DNA of 64,000 bases from Aplectana chamaeleonis (Eukaryota > Nematoda > Chromadorea > Rhabditida > Cosmocercidae), in the NCBI GenBank assembly GCA_029168955.1, contig JAPDOI010000121.1:1488001-1552000 (forward strand). The letters run 5' to 3'. Position numbers and translations under genes: made by a program. Shown here in pieces: positions 1 to 12,245 of this stretch. The notes under the pieces were generated by a model. The model searched no databases, was not told the origin of the DNA, and saw only the letters and a program-made list of their open reading frames with translations. The first letter of the stretch is position 1; each line of letters starts with the position of its first letter.

Positions 1-222
1 AACACAACAAATGACAACATCGAGATATTTGGCAGTCAAAATAGAAAAGAGAAAATAAAGATGACCAATCCACCTCGCATGCTTCAAGGGTACAGCATCG
101 ATGCGTATTACATTATGCTTTTTTTCCGAGAAATTTCACCATCTGCTAGGAAATGGTATGTGATCCATGGCGTGAGTCAGCGTAGAGCCGCAGATTTTAG
201 CATTGTGCATGATCATTGCATC

Positions 223-620
223 TTAAAGGCAAGGTCCGGCCAGATTTTGACACCACCGAAATTCGGGTTAGATAGATTGGGCTGGTCTAGCTCGACACCG
301 TGCAAAATTTTCACAAACTCTAGGTCCGTATTTCTGGAGAAAACAGCCTGAAAGTCAGGGATTACGGTATTCACAGCATGATAATCATGGCTGGAATGAA
401 CGATAATTACACAGCACTTTTGAAGAATGCGTGGACAACCGCTAAAATATGGACGATGGCCACACTTTTCTGGATCATCGGCTAACGGAAGTGGATGGAA
501 TAACTTGAAGAAGACCGGTTTTAATGCAGTTTTCGCATGTTCCTTCGGACTACCTGTATCATGAGCACAGATTCAGCGGAAAATCTCAGAATCGAAATTC
601 TGCCCGGACCCTGCCTTTAA
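223..620. mobile_element. TTAA-flanked MITE (AGGTCCGG-type ends)
   Basis: The left end reads TTAAAGGCAAGGTCCGGCC and the right end is its reverse complement with few changes (GGACCCTGCCTTTAA). TTAA stands at both borders (223-226 and 617-620). There is no transposase, so it is a short non-autonomous DNA element. TTAA targets are typical of piggyBac-type elements, but the palindromic ends would also allow a TA target. The 96-codon reading frame at 61-351 crosses the left border and is not a gene. Confidence 0.6.
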
Positions 621-2070
621 AAGCAGGTCTATGATTCCCTGCTGAAACAGCAAATATGTGAATTGATCCCTTTCTACACACCGGAAGGCAGTGGTCACGA
701 TGGATAATGGCTGTGTCCGTGGTGGGTTCTTAGCGATTCTGGAGACACCATTGTGATCAGCCCGAAATCCTCACAAAGCTAAGCAAGAAGAACGGAAAAC
801 GATTTTGAGGTTGGGCTGTGCCTTGAAGTTATCGTAGAATGTGTGTATTGTTTACATTTATCTAGCCCAATATCTATTCAACCCTATAAGGACAATATGT
901 AGATTTAAAGACGTGGAAGCCGAAAAGAAGTGGGTCCTGCACGAATTTTACAGCTCCTGCTCAAAGTTTCTAGCTCGTACGATACAGTTACTGCACGACT
1001 GACTCTCTGCAGGGTCGCTGAGTAATTGTGAACTCAGGTTAGTATTTTTCGCGAGAATCGCGTTTTTGAGCGACATATACTGCATACTGCAGTTATCAAT
1101 AGTTATCAACGCGGTACAGAGGCCTTTGTACTCCTCACATACACTAAATATCGCAAGTCACCTAGCTTGAATAGTGTACGGGTATGGCACTGCACTGTGT
1201 TGTGAGAAAGAGCGCTCCAATGCGAAGCCGCGACGCGAGCGCGCGCCACCGACGGAGGCGAGCTATGTTTACGTAACATACGTCGATTAGTGCCGGGTGC
1301 ATTGGGTAGTGAACGCACCCCTCGACGATTGAGTTGCTGGTTGAGGGACCGGCGAAAATCAGCGCTGCTGACATTGGTGGGAGAGAAAGCATGAATAGGG
1401 GAGTGTGCAAGGCCGAACGTGTGCAGGGGAAAGGCAGCACGCGAGTCGGCGAGGCCACAGACGGCCAGCGCGTTGCAGACGGTGTGGTGGGAGCCACGAG
1501 GACGCAGACACAGGACGCCGAGCCCCCTCTTTCATCAAATGGTAATATACAGTATACCCTGCCTGTCAAACTTCGTTTGTTCAAAACGAAACCCGAACAA
1601 GGGCTACACCATTTGGTAGCCCTTGACACCAGGATCACGAATATCACCATAGTTTCGCTCAGAGTTGATTTTGAAGCAAGTTATAAGAAAAAGACGAAAA
1701 GACGCTCAAACCCGACCTCGCGCGCCTTCTGACCAAATCCTACGAGCGGTATTGTAGGTGTACTTCTAAGAGCGTCTCCAAATAAAAAGTTTGTAGCTGG
1801 AATCTTTAAGCGGGGTAACGGTGGGACAAGAGAACTGCTCCTTTAACTCTTTTTCTGCTTTCGGAATTAGGAAAGAACAAACAAACACTTCAAGATTTTT
1901 GATCTTAACAAGGGAATGACCAGACCGGAGGAGGACATAGACTATCAGAAAAAGGAAAAGCACACCCTACTGGCTGCCCGAGTAATAGTGAAAAAGGTAA
2001 GCAAATTGTTTTTGAAATGGGGTCGAAATGGCGAAAATGGCGAGCGCTTTATCACCGGTCCATTCAACTC
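621..2070. other. No gene seen; repeat debris
   Basis: Overlapping frames on both strands (1162-1650 minus, 1334-1732 plus) show no domain and look accidental. A decayed MITE end (GGCAGTGGTCACGATG) lies at 687-702 and a GGCTGTGCCT end near 818-832. A 9-bp stem (AAGGGCTAC / GTAGCCCTT) lies at about 1599-1625. The stretch around 1725-1780 resembles 22065-22110 (shared 'acgagcggta'), so it is part of a dispersed repeat. Confidence 0.4.
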
Positions 2071-2077
2071 CCCATGG

Positions 2078-2155
2078 AGCTGAGTTGGCCGAGTGGTCGA
2101 AGGCGGCGGACTACCACACGGAAACTCGCCAGTTTGATCCCTTTGCTGGCAATTT
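2078..2155 (+). pseudogene. tRNA-like relic (Leu/Ser-type A box)
   Basis: The segment contains TTGGCCGAGTGGTCGAAGG, which fits the D-arm and A box of class II tRNAs (Leu or Ser). It is followed by a degraded B-box-like GCCAGTTTGATCCC and a closing CTGGC. The acceptor stem does not pair and the T loop is too long. I read it as a tRNA pseudogene or the head of an old tRNA-derived SINE, not a working tRNA. Confidence 0.35.
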
Positions 2156-2170
2156 CTTCTACGATATTTT

Positions 2171-3864
2171 TTGGTTCGACAACTGTACGCGGCATTCAAT
2201 GACGGATCGCTCTCTTCTACTCCCTTCTACGTATCAATTTTTATATTTCAAGGGCTTTTTAAGCGGGTTCACAGCTTTATATTAAATGATGAATTAATTT
2301 CTTATTTCTCGAATTTAAATCCATCTACAGGACAATATTATCAAAACGGTCGTTACCTTTGTGAAATATGCATGGCACCAAGAACGGCATTGATGACCCA
2401 GTCCCGGTTAATTCGACAGACCGATCGCAACCGCAATTTTTTCGCAGCAAAGAGGACTGTATCACAAGTATTCTCTGGATGGAAGTATATGGACTGCGGT
2501 AGCCTAATAACTTTATGCTTACCGTAACCTACAGTAACCACTGAAAACTAAACGAACCTCATATTCGTATTCAGCGCACCAAGAAAACCCCTAGGTGAAG
2601 CTTGGGCAAAAACATTTGAACTCCGGAGCCCTATGTAGCCGAATCCCAATTTGGGGGTGCAGAGGTCAATGAAAATTGTCAGCCCAAACTTTGTCCAAGA
2701 GGGCAGTTGAGGCGTCGCACCCGAACCTGAGGTCCTTTTGTTTGTTCTTCCCAAGATTATGACAAGTTACGGTAGCTTAATGGTAGTATGCCTACAGGGC
2801 TCTTCACTTTTTAATTCACAACTTTTTATTTTTGACTACTAGCCGGGCAGCTAGGATGAGGTTTTCATGGCGACCCGGGGGCAGTCGACCAAGGAACATG
2901 GATTCATGGGTAGTTCTTGCAGCCCGGTCTGGCCATTGCATTGTAGGGAATTTTTGAGTCTTTTTCACCATCCTACTGATCACCGTCGCACAGTTTTCTC
3001 TCTGGCTTGGAAAATTGAACCGTAAGAGCTGAAACGGTGATTTAGTTCTATAACACAAAAAGAGCGAAAAAAGGAATGCTCGGAAAGAGCTCACCAGCAA
3101 GAAGGCCTCCCCCAGAACTGATAGCTCGATTGAAGAGATGCGATTCATTGGGAGTGATTTGAACATGCGGCACGATTATCACATTATCAGAGGAGCAACA
3201 ACCTTCCGTGGAGCTGAAAAATTCACCTTGGTGTTTTCAGCGTGATCTTTCAATTATGCAGCTGCATGTGTTCTATATGTAAAGTGTGATAGATGCTACT
3301 AAGCACAACACGATGACCACACCTACATACCTCTCCTGTTGCTGATTGGGCTGTAAAGCTTTTATAGGAGGTAAAAATGAATAAAGAAGAACCGGACCGT
3401 AAATAAACAGCAAACAAAAACCTGCTCGGGAATGATCGCATATCTTCTCGTCAGCTGCTCCTTGTTTGGGTGGATCGTTGCCGGTTCGCCATCCTCGGGC
3501 TTAAAGATATTCTCTTTGAAAATGTTTCCAAACTATCGAGAGAGTCCTCTTCAAACCATCTGTTTCTGGTCTTGAAATGTACAGATACAATGTTTTTCAC
3601 ATTATTCTCTACATAAAGATATTCGAAATATATAGAGTGAAATCATTTGTGTTTACCTCTTCTTGTGATTTTCGATACACAGGTGTTAGGACCTTCACAT
3701 CAAGCATAACACTGCAAGAATTGCTCGTTTTCTAGCGGAACAATGATGAGAACGGAACGAACAAAGCGGTAGGAAAACATCAATCAGAAAGTGCGGAATT
3801 CCTGATAGAGCTGAGATTTTATTTCTTTATAATTATATAATTATATATGTATTACTTTATTACT
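2171..3864. other. No gene seen; dispersed repeat fragment
   Basis: The short frames here have no recognisable domain. Around 2555-2660 there is a fragment of the dispersed repeat that recurs at 4560-5200, 8510-8850, 18990-19720 and 35390-35910, recognised by wording such as 'attcgtattcagcgcaccaag' and 'aaaacccctag' on the reverse strand. The stretch 3820-3850 is simply AT-rich. Confidence 0.35.
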
Positions 3865-4358
3865 TTAAAGGCATTGTTCACGATGAAAATCGTTTTTCTG
3901 TTTTCCAGCCTATTTTGAAAACGGCCCCATGCTGATTCCAATGATGTCTCTGAAATCGTACACGACCTTCTGGGAACCAAGTTATGGTCCCTCAATTATT
4001 GAGCTAAGGAAACATGGTGGACGAGTTGTCCAAGGCTTGTAACTTCCGTCTTTTGCAGCCGGTCTATGCGAGCTGACCTGAGTAAAGAAAGAAGCTAAGA
4101 ATGAAGGGAAGAACGGGGCTAATGATTGAAAATCGTCGCTCATCTCACGATCTCGAGCATTCATTTGTTCACGTCGGTGGGCGTGTGATGCGCTTTTGGG
4201 GTTTTCAATGCGCTCGAAGTTGCAAATTCGGGCTCTTTTGGGGCTCTTCCTGGCTCGTTTTCATGCGTTCTTTCGACGTTAACGTTACAGAGTGTCCCTC
4301 CACTACCCAATCCTAGTGGAATTTTGAAAACTTTTTTCATCGTGAACACTGCCTTTAA
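3865..4358. mobile_element. MITE, GTTCACGAT family, copy 1
   Basis: Ends are TTAAAGGCATTGTTCACGAT and ATCGTGAACACTGCCTTTAA, with TTAA at each border. The interior (for example 'caaggcttgtaacttccgtc' and 'cgtcggtgggcgtgt') is shared with copies at 6392-6886, 17679-18208 and 53534-54027, so four members of one family sit in this window. No transposase is present; mobilisation in trans is inferred. Confidence 0.75.
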
Positions 4359-4364
4359 TGTCTA

Positions 4365-5326
4365 ACAAGAGAACCAGAATGAGTCATAGCGACCATTCCA
4401 AATGAAATGCACTTTTCTAGAACCATTTTTGGACGAAAAGTCCGAATATGTTCATCGCAGCTGCCTAGACCCACTCTGAAAAAAGTAATAGGCATTTTTC
4501 TCTGACTTTCGTACCTATTGTACCCTCCAAAAAGCGCATTATTTTTACAAAAATCCGGAAACGGTCCTCATAATCGTGTTCAGCGCCCAAAACTACCCCA
4601 CTAAGCAAATTTTGGGTGAAGGAACATTTTGCAAACTTTGTGCAAACTGACAGCGTTTTGAACTTACGGATTTTCGGTTGGGCGTTTATTTATACCATTT
4701 GGAGGGCTCTCGAAGCGTTTCGGAAAAACATTCCACATTTGACTCAAAATCCGCCTTGGGGGGTTATTTGGGGTGCTGATCACAAATCTCAGGTTCAATT
4801 ATCGATTTTCCGAAGTTTTTGACTGTATTCGTTCACAGATTCCCATAGGGAGAATTTGATGGCAAATCGCGACTTTTGACGATTTCCGGAGTGCTTCTAT
4901 AGAATATGCTCAAGTTATTTCTCTGGGGTTATTTGGAGTGCTGAACACAAATGTGATGTCGGTTTATCGATTTTTGACAGCTTACGGTAGATTACGGTGG
5001 GTATACGGTAGTTTGGTCCAAGTCTCAGATTTGTCTCAAAGTTTCTATGTAGGGGTTATTTTGGGTGCTGAATACGAATTCAATGCCCATTTTTAGATTA
5101 TCGGAATATTGAGGCAGGTTTTGCATTCTAAGTGGTATGTTACCTACCGTAACCTAAAGTAAACCTTAGAATTTGGGCAAGCAAACCCCAAATTCGTGTT
5201 CATCCTCCGAATATGCCCATCGCAGGCAGCTGCGATGGGCATATTCGGACTTTTCGTCCAAAAATGGTTCTAGAAAAGTACATTTCATTTGGAATGGTTA
5301 CTATGACTTATTGTGGTTCCTTTGTA
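4365..5326. mobile_element. Foldback element with 95-bp arms
   Basis: The left arm (about 4370-4464) and right arm (about 5226-5321) are near-perfect reverse complements, including CCATTCCAAATGAAATG and GGACGAAAAGTCCGAATATG. The interior holds the dispersed 'ggggttatttggggtgctga' repeat in both orientations. The right arm starts inside a perfect 19-bp-stem hairpin at 5207-5248. No coding capacity is seen. The left end lies only a few bases after the MITE that ends at 4358. Confidence 0.65.
5207..5248. repeat. Perfect 19-bp stem hairpin
   Basis: CCGAATATGCCCATCGCAG is followed by the loop GCAG and then its exact reverse complement. It lies at the inner edge of the right arm of the foldback at 4365-5326, where arm sequence has been duplicated tail to tail. 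Confidence 0.85.
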
Positions 5327-5534
5327 GGCGCTTCTTCAGACCAACTGAAATCAACAATCCCTTGCAACTTTTAACATCAACAAGGGCTTATTTCATTGTG
5401 GAAAAATCTCATGATTAGCAAAATGAATCTTGCGAGAACACATACGAAAAGAAGCATTTGAAGGCCACTTTCCCACACTAGTTCAGAAACTCCCATTTCT
5501 AACCCTCGAGCAAAGGCATTTTTCCGGCACAAAC

Positions 5535-5612
5535 TGTGATTCTAGTTGAAGCAATGAGACCCTAGTAACATAGTTATCCCGACAACTTTTTTGGGTGTGT
5601 CTGCTGCCTTCA
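5535..5612. mobile_element. Fragment of GCAGACACGCTC-type MITE
   Basis: The segment ending 'gtgtgtctgctgccttcaa' matches the right end of the MITE at 9176-9658 (shared 'acaacttttttg' and the flanking 'ctagtaacatagtt' / 'tagtagcgtagtt'). Only one end is recognisable. Confidence 0.45.
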
Positions 5613-5773
5613 AGCAGACAACCTCAGCTCCAAAATAACCCTATCGGAGGATACCTACATGCAGGAACAAAGTAAGATTCGCTGGTGGGAAGTTTGACAT
5701 GGAACTTTCATCGTCGTTGAACAGGAAGTTAGTCACTCCTCAACCCCTCGAATGAAAGAGCACAAATTAGGTA

Positions 5774-6330
5774 CAACACCCGCGCTAAGTTTTGTGAAAA
5801 CGGGGAGCAAGTAATAGAAGAGCAATCTGTATGCTTTCTTCATAAACTAGGTGCAGGTGAGAGAATCTCAAGGTTTGTGTTGGTCGAGTTATCAAAAACC
5901 TTCATTAAACAGCTTTAGAACTATCTGAAAAGTTGGAGTTTTGTTGCGAAAATCCTGGACCCTTGAATGAAGGATTTCGAAAATTCAACCAACATTACCT
6001 TTGAGACTCTCACCTGCACCTAATTTATGGAAAAAACGTACAGATCGCTCTTCCATAACTTGTACAAATACTGCTCAAAGTTTCGCCGCACCTCGCCGCG
6101 CGCGACGTTTTTGAAAACGCAAAATTGCAAAATTATTTCCTTCAAAAACAAAGCGATTTTAGGAACTTCGGCACACAAGCCATATAATTAGGTAGCAATT
6201 CAATCTGTGAATATTACAGCGTTTTCAGAATTCGAAAAAGTCTTCATCAAAAGACGTTACATGCAACGGACGCCTTTTTGCCAAGTTTGCCAGATGCTCC
6301 CCGTTTTTACAAAACTCAGCGCGGGTATTG
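5774..6330. mobile_element. TA-flanked foldback (CAATACCCGCGC ends), copy A
   Basis: The left end reads CAACACCCGCGCTAAGTTTT and the right end is the reverse complement (ACTCAGCGCGGGTATTG). TA lies outside both ends (5772-5773 and 6331-6332), which fits a Tc1/mariner-type target. Internal arms also pair ('agaagagcaatctgtatgctttc' with 'aaacgtacagatcgctcttcc'). Compared with the copy at 59417-60187 the left arm has lost about 200 bp. Non-autonomous. Confidence 0.65.
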
Positions 6331-6391
6331 TATGTTGTCAACAACTCAGCGGAATGACAAGTACAAATTTTCGGAGAGAATCGATGGAGCT

Positions 6392-6886
6392 TTAAAGGCA
6401 GTGTTCACGAAAAAAATGTGTCTCAGCTTCCACTAGGAATGGGTAGTGGAGGGGCACAAGGTAACGTTGACGTCGAAAGAACGCATGAAAACGAGCCAGG
6501 AAAAGCTCCAAAAGAGCCCGAAGTTGCCACTTGGAGCGCAAGGCAAACCCCAAAAGCGCAACACACGCCCACCGACGTGAACAAATGAATGCCCGAGATC
6601 GTGAGATGAGCGATGATTTCCAATCATCAGCCCCGTTCTTCCCTTCATTCTCAACTTCTCCGTTCACTAAGCTCAGCTGGCCTACACGGGCTGCAAAAGG
6701 CGGAAGTTACAAGCCTCGGACAACACGTCCCCCATGTTTCCTTAGCTCAATTTTTGAGGGACCATAACTCCGTTCACAGAAGGTCTTGTGCGATTTTAGA
6801 GACATCAGTTGAATCAGCATGGGGCCGTTTTCCAGATAGGCAGGAGAAAACAGAAAAACGATTTCAATCGTGAACACTGCCTTTAA
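6392..6886. mobile_element. MITE, GTTCACGAT family, copy 2
   Basis: TTAAAGGCAGTGTTCACGA begins the element and CGTGAACACTGCCTTTAA ends it. The interior matches the copy at 3865-4358 in opposite orientation (for example 'cccaccgacgtgaacaaatga' here against 'tttgttcacgtcggtgggcg' there). The overlapping frames on both strands in this span are shadows of the repeat. Confidence 0.78.
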
Positions 6887-6975
6887 CGTGCAACCTGAGT
6901 TGATATGCTGTGCAAGTCAGCAGGCCATACATTGTAAACCTCTGAAAAACTTATTTGTACCCTCTAAATGTATGT

Positions 6976-7988
6976 ACCTATGTACCGTACAGTGCAAAAG
7001 ATTATTAGCGTGGCATTCCCGCGAATAATGTTTTTATATATTTTGGCTTGCCGTTAGCGAAACTTGATGAAACTTTAGTATGTTATGAGCCATCACAACC
7101 CTTGCTTTACACATACACAAAACTGGTTTTCGAGCGTGCAGTTTTTAAAATATGGAATTCATTTATCATTTTGTGGTATTATCTCAAATTAGGACTATTC
7201 CTTCAAAACATGGCTTTTATAAATCCAAACCCGTAGCAGTTATTCACCATTCCAAGGTCGTCGGAATCGTTGTATAGCTTTGTGAGAAAATCGTCTCTAT
7301 AAGAAATTTCTGAAGACCGAAAATTGAACAGGTTGGAATTAATTTTTTAAAATTCACCCCTATGAAATTATTCACCCCAGAACCATTCCAAAATATGTGC
7401 TAGTTGTGCTTTGACAAAGTACAACTGGAACATGATTTTCGCTCTTTTCGATAACGTCAAAGAGAGATACTTAAAAGTGCATTATCGCATGATTTTCTTT
7501 CAAATTTATTTCTAAAAAACTTTCGATGGAGATTAATTTTTTACAAGGTTATACAACGGTTCCGGAGACCCTCGAATGGCGAATAACTGCTACGGGTTTG
7601 GAATTGTAAGAGCCATGTTTTAAAGGAATACCCCTAATTTGAGATGATACCCCAAAATGATAAATAAACTCCATATTCAAAAAACTGCACGCTCGAAAAC
7701 CAGTTTTGTGTAAGTGTAAAGCGAGGGTTGTGATGCCCCATAACCTACTAAAGTTTCATCGAGTTTCGCTAAAAATAAGGGGAAGCCAAGATATGATGAG
7801 CCAAGATGTGATGCAAGTTTGAGTTTTGTAATTTCTCTGTGTTCATTTAGTTGTTGCTTTTTCATGTTTCTTGTGACTGTTTGTTTTTCGCGTGGTGTTC
7901 ACCACGTATAAATAAATAAATAAATATGTATGAAACATTTTTCGCGGAAATGCCACGCGAATAGACTTTTGCACGGTACTATACATAG
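6976..7988. mobile_element. Foldback element invaded by a LINE tail
   Basis: The left arm (about 6978-7250) pairs with the right arm (about 7560-7980). Examples are GCGTGGCATTCCCGCGAA against TTCGCGGAAATGCCACGC, and the matching peptides LAKLDETLV and YTYTKLVFERAVF read from both arms. The right arm is interrupted at about 7800-7925 by a sequence ending in a hairpin plus (AAAT)n, absent from the left arm. The two open frames (7048-7236 plus, 7677-7865 minus) are the two arms and not genes. Confidence 0.7.
7800..7925 (+). mobile_element. LINE-like 3' tail: hairpin plus (AAAT)n
   Basis: A T-rich stretch leads to the perfect hairpin CGTGGTG-TT-CACCACG, then TATAAATAAATAAATAAATA. A short hairpin plus a short tandem repeat is how several non-LTR retrotransposon clades end. 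Its position as an interruption in one arm of the foldback shows it inserted later. No reverse transcriptase is attached, so it is either severely 5'-truncated or a SINE using such a tail. Confidence 0.45.
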
Positions 7989-9175
7989 AAGCCTAAACAA
8001 TATGCGCTGCGACTGTCTCATTATGGTTGTTTTTCATTTACAGGGACCAAAATCGTTTCAAAACCATTTCTCTGCTCCGTAGAGTGAAAAATAATAATTT
8101 TGATATTAATGGCCCTGCCGTGGAGATTACCATGACGCTGAACTCCTTAATTGCTTCCATATTTCAAACTACGGTAATAACATGATGTAATGAGGTGAAA
8201 CAAGTCTTCTTTAATTTTTTCCATGCTCTAGTCAATAGTGAGCGTATTCTATCTGAACCACTTCACAAGGAAACATCTCATAAATAAGATGGGCCTTGTA
8301 AGTAAAATATACAACAGTCCTACGAGTATTTTCGGACTTTAAATCTGATTAGGCTCTCCGGAGCCGCCTTAGAAATACTCAAACGATGTTATAGCAGGCC
8401 TCCTCCCCACTTCCCGACGTTGGTTTAACATTCACCTTATATGAATCAGGTAGTTCTTGTTTTCAAAGCGTTCAAGAGAAATTTTCAGATCTGACTTGGA
8501 ATTCCTCCATTGAGGTTATTTGGGGTGGCGGTCACGAATCTGAAACAAATTTGTCGGTTTTTGAAAGTGCTCAAGATATTTTGCTCGAAGCCTCCAAATG
8601 GAGGAAATTTCGAAGGCCAAAGGCGACTTTCGACGATTGCAAAAATGTGGATGAGATCTGGCTCAAAATTTTCTGCGAAGGTTATTTAGAGTGCTTCTGA
8701 ATCTGAGGTTTTCTTGTTGACTTTCGATACATTCCGGTAGGTTACGACGGGAACACGGTAGTTTGACCAGGAACTCAGATTTGGCTCAAAACTTCTCTGT
8801 GGAGTTATCTGGGTTAGCGTACACGAATCTGAGATCCATTTATCGATTTTGAAATGCGAACGTGAGTTATGTACGTCAATAAACGACATTATACCCTCGC
8901 AGCCTACATTTACCCTCAGATCATCGGAAATGGATCTTAGGTTCCTGTTCAGCACTCCAATTAAACTCTGTAGAACTTCTACTCTGAATCGAGATTGACC
9001 AGGGTTCATCGCGTGCGTGTGAACGCGTAAGCTGCTTCTCCTTCTGACCCTCCCACCCACACTTTCGCTGTCTCTTCCCTCGCTCCGCACACGCACGGAA
9101 AGCCTCGATGTAAATTTTGCTATGCCATACGTAGAGTGTAAAATTTTTGAGCCAAATCGCAGTTTTTTGACACAC
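7989..9175. other. No gene; dispersed 'ggttatttggggtg' repeat
   Basis: The frames at 8686-9192 (minus) are not recognised as protein. The span 8510-8850 is a member of the dispersed repeat marked by 'ggttatttggggtggcggtcacgaatctg', 'ggtaggttacg' and 'ggtagtttgacc'. I see nothing specific in the rest. Confidence 0.4.
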
Positions 9176-9658
9176 TTAAAGGCTGCAGACACGCTCAGAA
9201 ATGATATCGATTTTATGACATAAATCGAGGGTTCGGGGCTGGTAGCATGCGGAACTAACGAAAAACCAACGAAAATTGGATGAAAATAGAGTAATAACGG
9301 TTGTTTTCGTTATCGAGTGAAAATGGGCGAGTTTTACCACGCTCGGTTGGAACAGCGAATATTAGCAACAAAATGGTTGATATAGAGTAACCGATATACT
9401 CTTACAGTCTGTACTGGAAGAATCACCTCGTTGGAAGCATCAAAAACCAGCCAAAAACATAGTATTTGGAACAATCTATCAGGACGAGTTTGTATTTTGG
9501 GGCGGGGTTGCGGAAATTTTTTGATTTGCAATGCTCAATTTTAGTAGTTTTGACTCGTTTTTGGCGCTTCCAACGGCTTTAGCATTCTACTAGGAGCCAT
9601 ACGACCATAGTAGCGTAGTTAACCAAACAACTTTTTTGAGCGTCTCTGCTGTCTTTAA
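9176..9658. mobile_element. MITE, GCAGACACGCTC family
   Basis: TTAAAGGCTGCAGACACGCTC-like left end and a matching right end 'agcgtctctgctgtctttaa', with TTAA borders at 9176-9179 and 9655-9658. The first 350 bp are found inverted at about 53005-53395, and the last 120 bp are found inverted at 46973-47091. Non-autonomous. Confidence 0.7.
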
Positions 9659-11567
9659 AAAGTTGCCTTTGTTGACACTCTTATCTATCAGCAAAGCCTT
9701 GAAACGCCTAACACTTTGTTCGGAGTATGCCTAAGCTGCTTCGGAGGACATATTCAGACTCTACGTCCTCGAACGATTCCAGAATATACCCTCCGCCCCC
9801 ACCTCGGTAGAGCACTCTTATATAACAGAAACAAAACGATTTTCCACGCTTATTTCTTAATTTCCACCCCTTTTTCACAGAACCGCTGCCTCGCTTCCTT
9901 GAGAGTGATAGGAAAGTGCTGTGCCGAAATGGGAGTGGAAGGTATGTAATGCTTCATACATGGCATTCGACACTAGTTTTTGAACGAACGATTGTGTCGA
10001 CACTTTGAATTTCAGGAGACTCCGAGTGAATGAACAATTCAGAATAACCCTTTAAATTTTTCCCCGATAAATCACGAAATTCGAACAAGCCAGTTTTGAA
10101 AATTCCGAATCTGTGAATAAGGCCTTTTCGAAATTCCCGATTGGATGAATACATCCGAATAAGGGCTTCCGAAAATTCCTGATAGAATGAATACATTGGA
10201 AAGTCGGTCAACAGATTGATTCGATTATTTAATACTCGAATATCAGATCTATTCAAATATTATTTGAATAAATATTCGACTCGGTTCCAACTCTACTATT
10301 GGAATGTCCACTATCACTAAAAAGAAACTCCCGTGCCAAACTCTAGATCGTACCCTCATTGACGAAGATATCGTCCAAGGGAGGTTTTCCATGAATATTG
10401 TCGAACGAGATCGGGCATTCCAAATACTCTTTCTGGAAGGCCTAGCCCTCTTCTCTTGACGATATGTACAGTGAAGATAACCATCGAGAGATCATTTTGT
10501 CCCAAGACTTCCAGACTCCAAAGATGCCTTCTATTGCGAAGTAAAGGGCTAGAGCTTCCAAGGGAAAACGAAAAGGCAGAAAACAAGGGTAGGTACTTCT
10601 GGTGATGACTTCCTAAGGCGCCTTCCGGGATTGATTCCGTCTTCTTGAAATGTTCTTATAATATCACTATAAAGGTAAAAATAAGGCAACACAAAATCTA
10701 AGAGGGTAAAGAAGAATGAAAACGAAAGTAACATTGAGCCACATTCATGACTGTTGCATTTCCAATGCATGAAATATCACTGAAAGAAAGGAACTCTGTA
10801 TAAAGCCAACACATCGAAGATCATACTACATCACTAACTGAATGAATACAATTGACCCGCTGAAACACAGAAAACAAAGGGTCAACGGATAACTCTCTTA
10901 ATGTAAACTCTAGACAGAGGTACAGTAGAAATGGGTAGCCTAGCCAAGCAGAGGAGAGGGTAATTCAAGGAATGCGGTTAGGATGCAGCCGACTCCGAAG
11001 GTCGAAGAACAACAGCGCGAAATTAATTGCTGTTGCAAACTCAACTATTCTCACACGGGAAGTAGTTGGAGAAGCTCGGAGGTGTACTGAGACAGTTGCG
11101 GTCTTTCATTTCGAACGAGCAAAAGCTTTGGATGGGGAAATTGGCGGTTCGGAAGCTCAGGAAACCATCAGATGAAGCATTCTGTGCTAGGAATGATTGA
11201 GAATTTGGCTCAAAATTTTGGAAATCAAAATTAAAAGAAATAGCCAATTACTGCATTTTCTGAGAAGCTGCAATCGGAATGCTGAGTCAATTAAAATTGG
11301 CGATCCGCTCAAATCCCAAATTCTGGATACCTCATACTGGTGATTTCAGATTTCCTCCTGCATTTGTTTTCAGAGAGCTAGATTCAGGACGGTCAAGAAC
11401 TACATAAAGGAAATCGGAATTACCCTCATAACTGTTTCTGGACAAAGACATTGGTAATTCGGACAGCTTCACAAATTGGACACTGCTATTACTTATGTAA
11501 ATCCATGGAAACATAACTCGCACGAATCTTGCAGGCAAAGTATAGGTTCAGAAGGCAAAGTAAGAAG
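9659..11567. other. No gene; ATTCG-repeat half element
   Basis: At about 9972-10297 there are decayed direct repeats ('gaataagggcttccgaaaattcc') ending in 'gaataaatattcgactcggttccaactcta'. That terminus resembles the right end of the hAT-like element at 11709-14769 ('cagttccaacactctta'), so it is probably a related element. The frames at 9954-10256 and 10356-10770 (minus) have no domain. Nothing was identified in 10300-11560. Confidence 0.35.
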
Positions 11568-11599
11568 TACCAGGTTGTCCAATAATTTTTTGTCCTAAA

Positions 11600-11700
11600 A
11601 TTTCACCATTTTTAATTTTTTTCAACTTTATTGAAAAACAAGTCTAATCAACAATATAATCACCACAGTTATCCACAGCAGTGGCCCTATCATCGATTAG
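11600..11700 (-). pseudogene. Mariner transposase, C-terminal end
   Basis: On the minus strand this segment reads ...LPNR and, after a frameshift, ATAVDNCGDYIVD followed by a stop. That is the expected end of mariner transposases (a conserved 'LPxRWxxxVxxxGDY' motif). It is separated from the rest of the same gene (14778-15430) by the hAT-like insertion. A TAA/TGA cluster and the frameshift show it is dead. Confidence 0.65.
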
Positions 11701-11708
11701 GCAGGTCG
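11701..11708. repeat. 8-bp target duplication, left copy (GCAGGTCG)
   Basis: GCAGGTCG occurs directly left of the hAT-like element and again at 14770-14777, directly right of it. An 8-bp duplication is the hAT hallmark. It falls within the mariner codons for the conserved 'DLP' motif. Confidence 0.8.
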
Positions 11709-11732
11709 TAGAGTGTTTGTTGCCCGCCGAAT

Positions 11733-11940
11733 ATTCGTTTATTCGAATAAAATTCGAATATTCAGAATAATTCGAATATATTCGAATATTCAAAGAAGTG
11801 TGGATTATTCGGGTTATTCGAATCTACTCAAATATTCAAAAAAGTGAAATATTCGAATTTATTCAGAATAATCGAATATTCAAAGAAGTGGAATATTCGG
11901 TTTGAGTTCGAATATTCGAATATTCCAGCATGAATACTTT
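11733..11940. repeat. ATTCGAATA subterminal repeats, left
   Basis: Irregular repeats of 'attcgaatattcaaagaagtggaatattcgg', about 40-45 bp apart, at the left end of the hAT-like element. The same wording occurs at the right end. Subterminal repeat clusters commonly serve as transposase-binding sites; that role is inferred here. Confidence 0.7.
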
Positions 11941-12245
11941 GGAATATTCTGACAAGGTCGAAAACCATATTGCACTGATTTTACATTTCAAACATCTTAG
12001 AGTAATGAATCGTAATGTTCTTAGCTTCAGCATCTCATAAATTTATCGTTATAGCAAAGTATATGCTACACTACTGTAGCAGCATCTGCCGCTGGGGCCG
12101 GCTGCGCCAGCTGCATCTCTGAAGTTTAAGGCAAATGTAAACCGAAATCCGTTAGCACTATGTGAGATTGAGTACAGAAGTTCACACGCATACCGCTTCT
12201 CGTTCCTAGAATCGTCTTCCCCTTTGCAAAGTACTGTGCTTTAAT

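Noticed and set aside
1162..1732. Overlapping 162-codon and 132-codon frames
   Set aside because: Antisense to each other with no recognisable motif; GC-rich sequence explains openness.
2760..2800. tRNA-like wording 'ggtagcttaatggtagtatgcc'
   Set aside because: A-box-like only; no B box and no cloverleaf.
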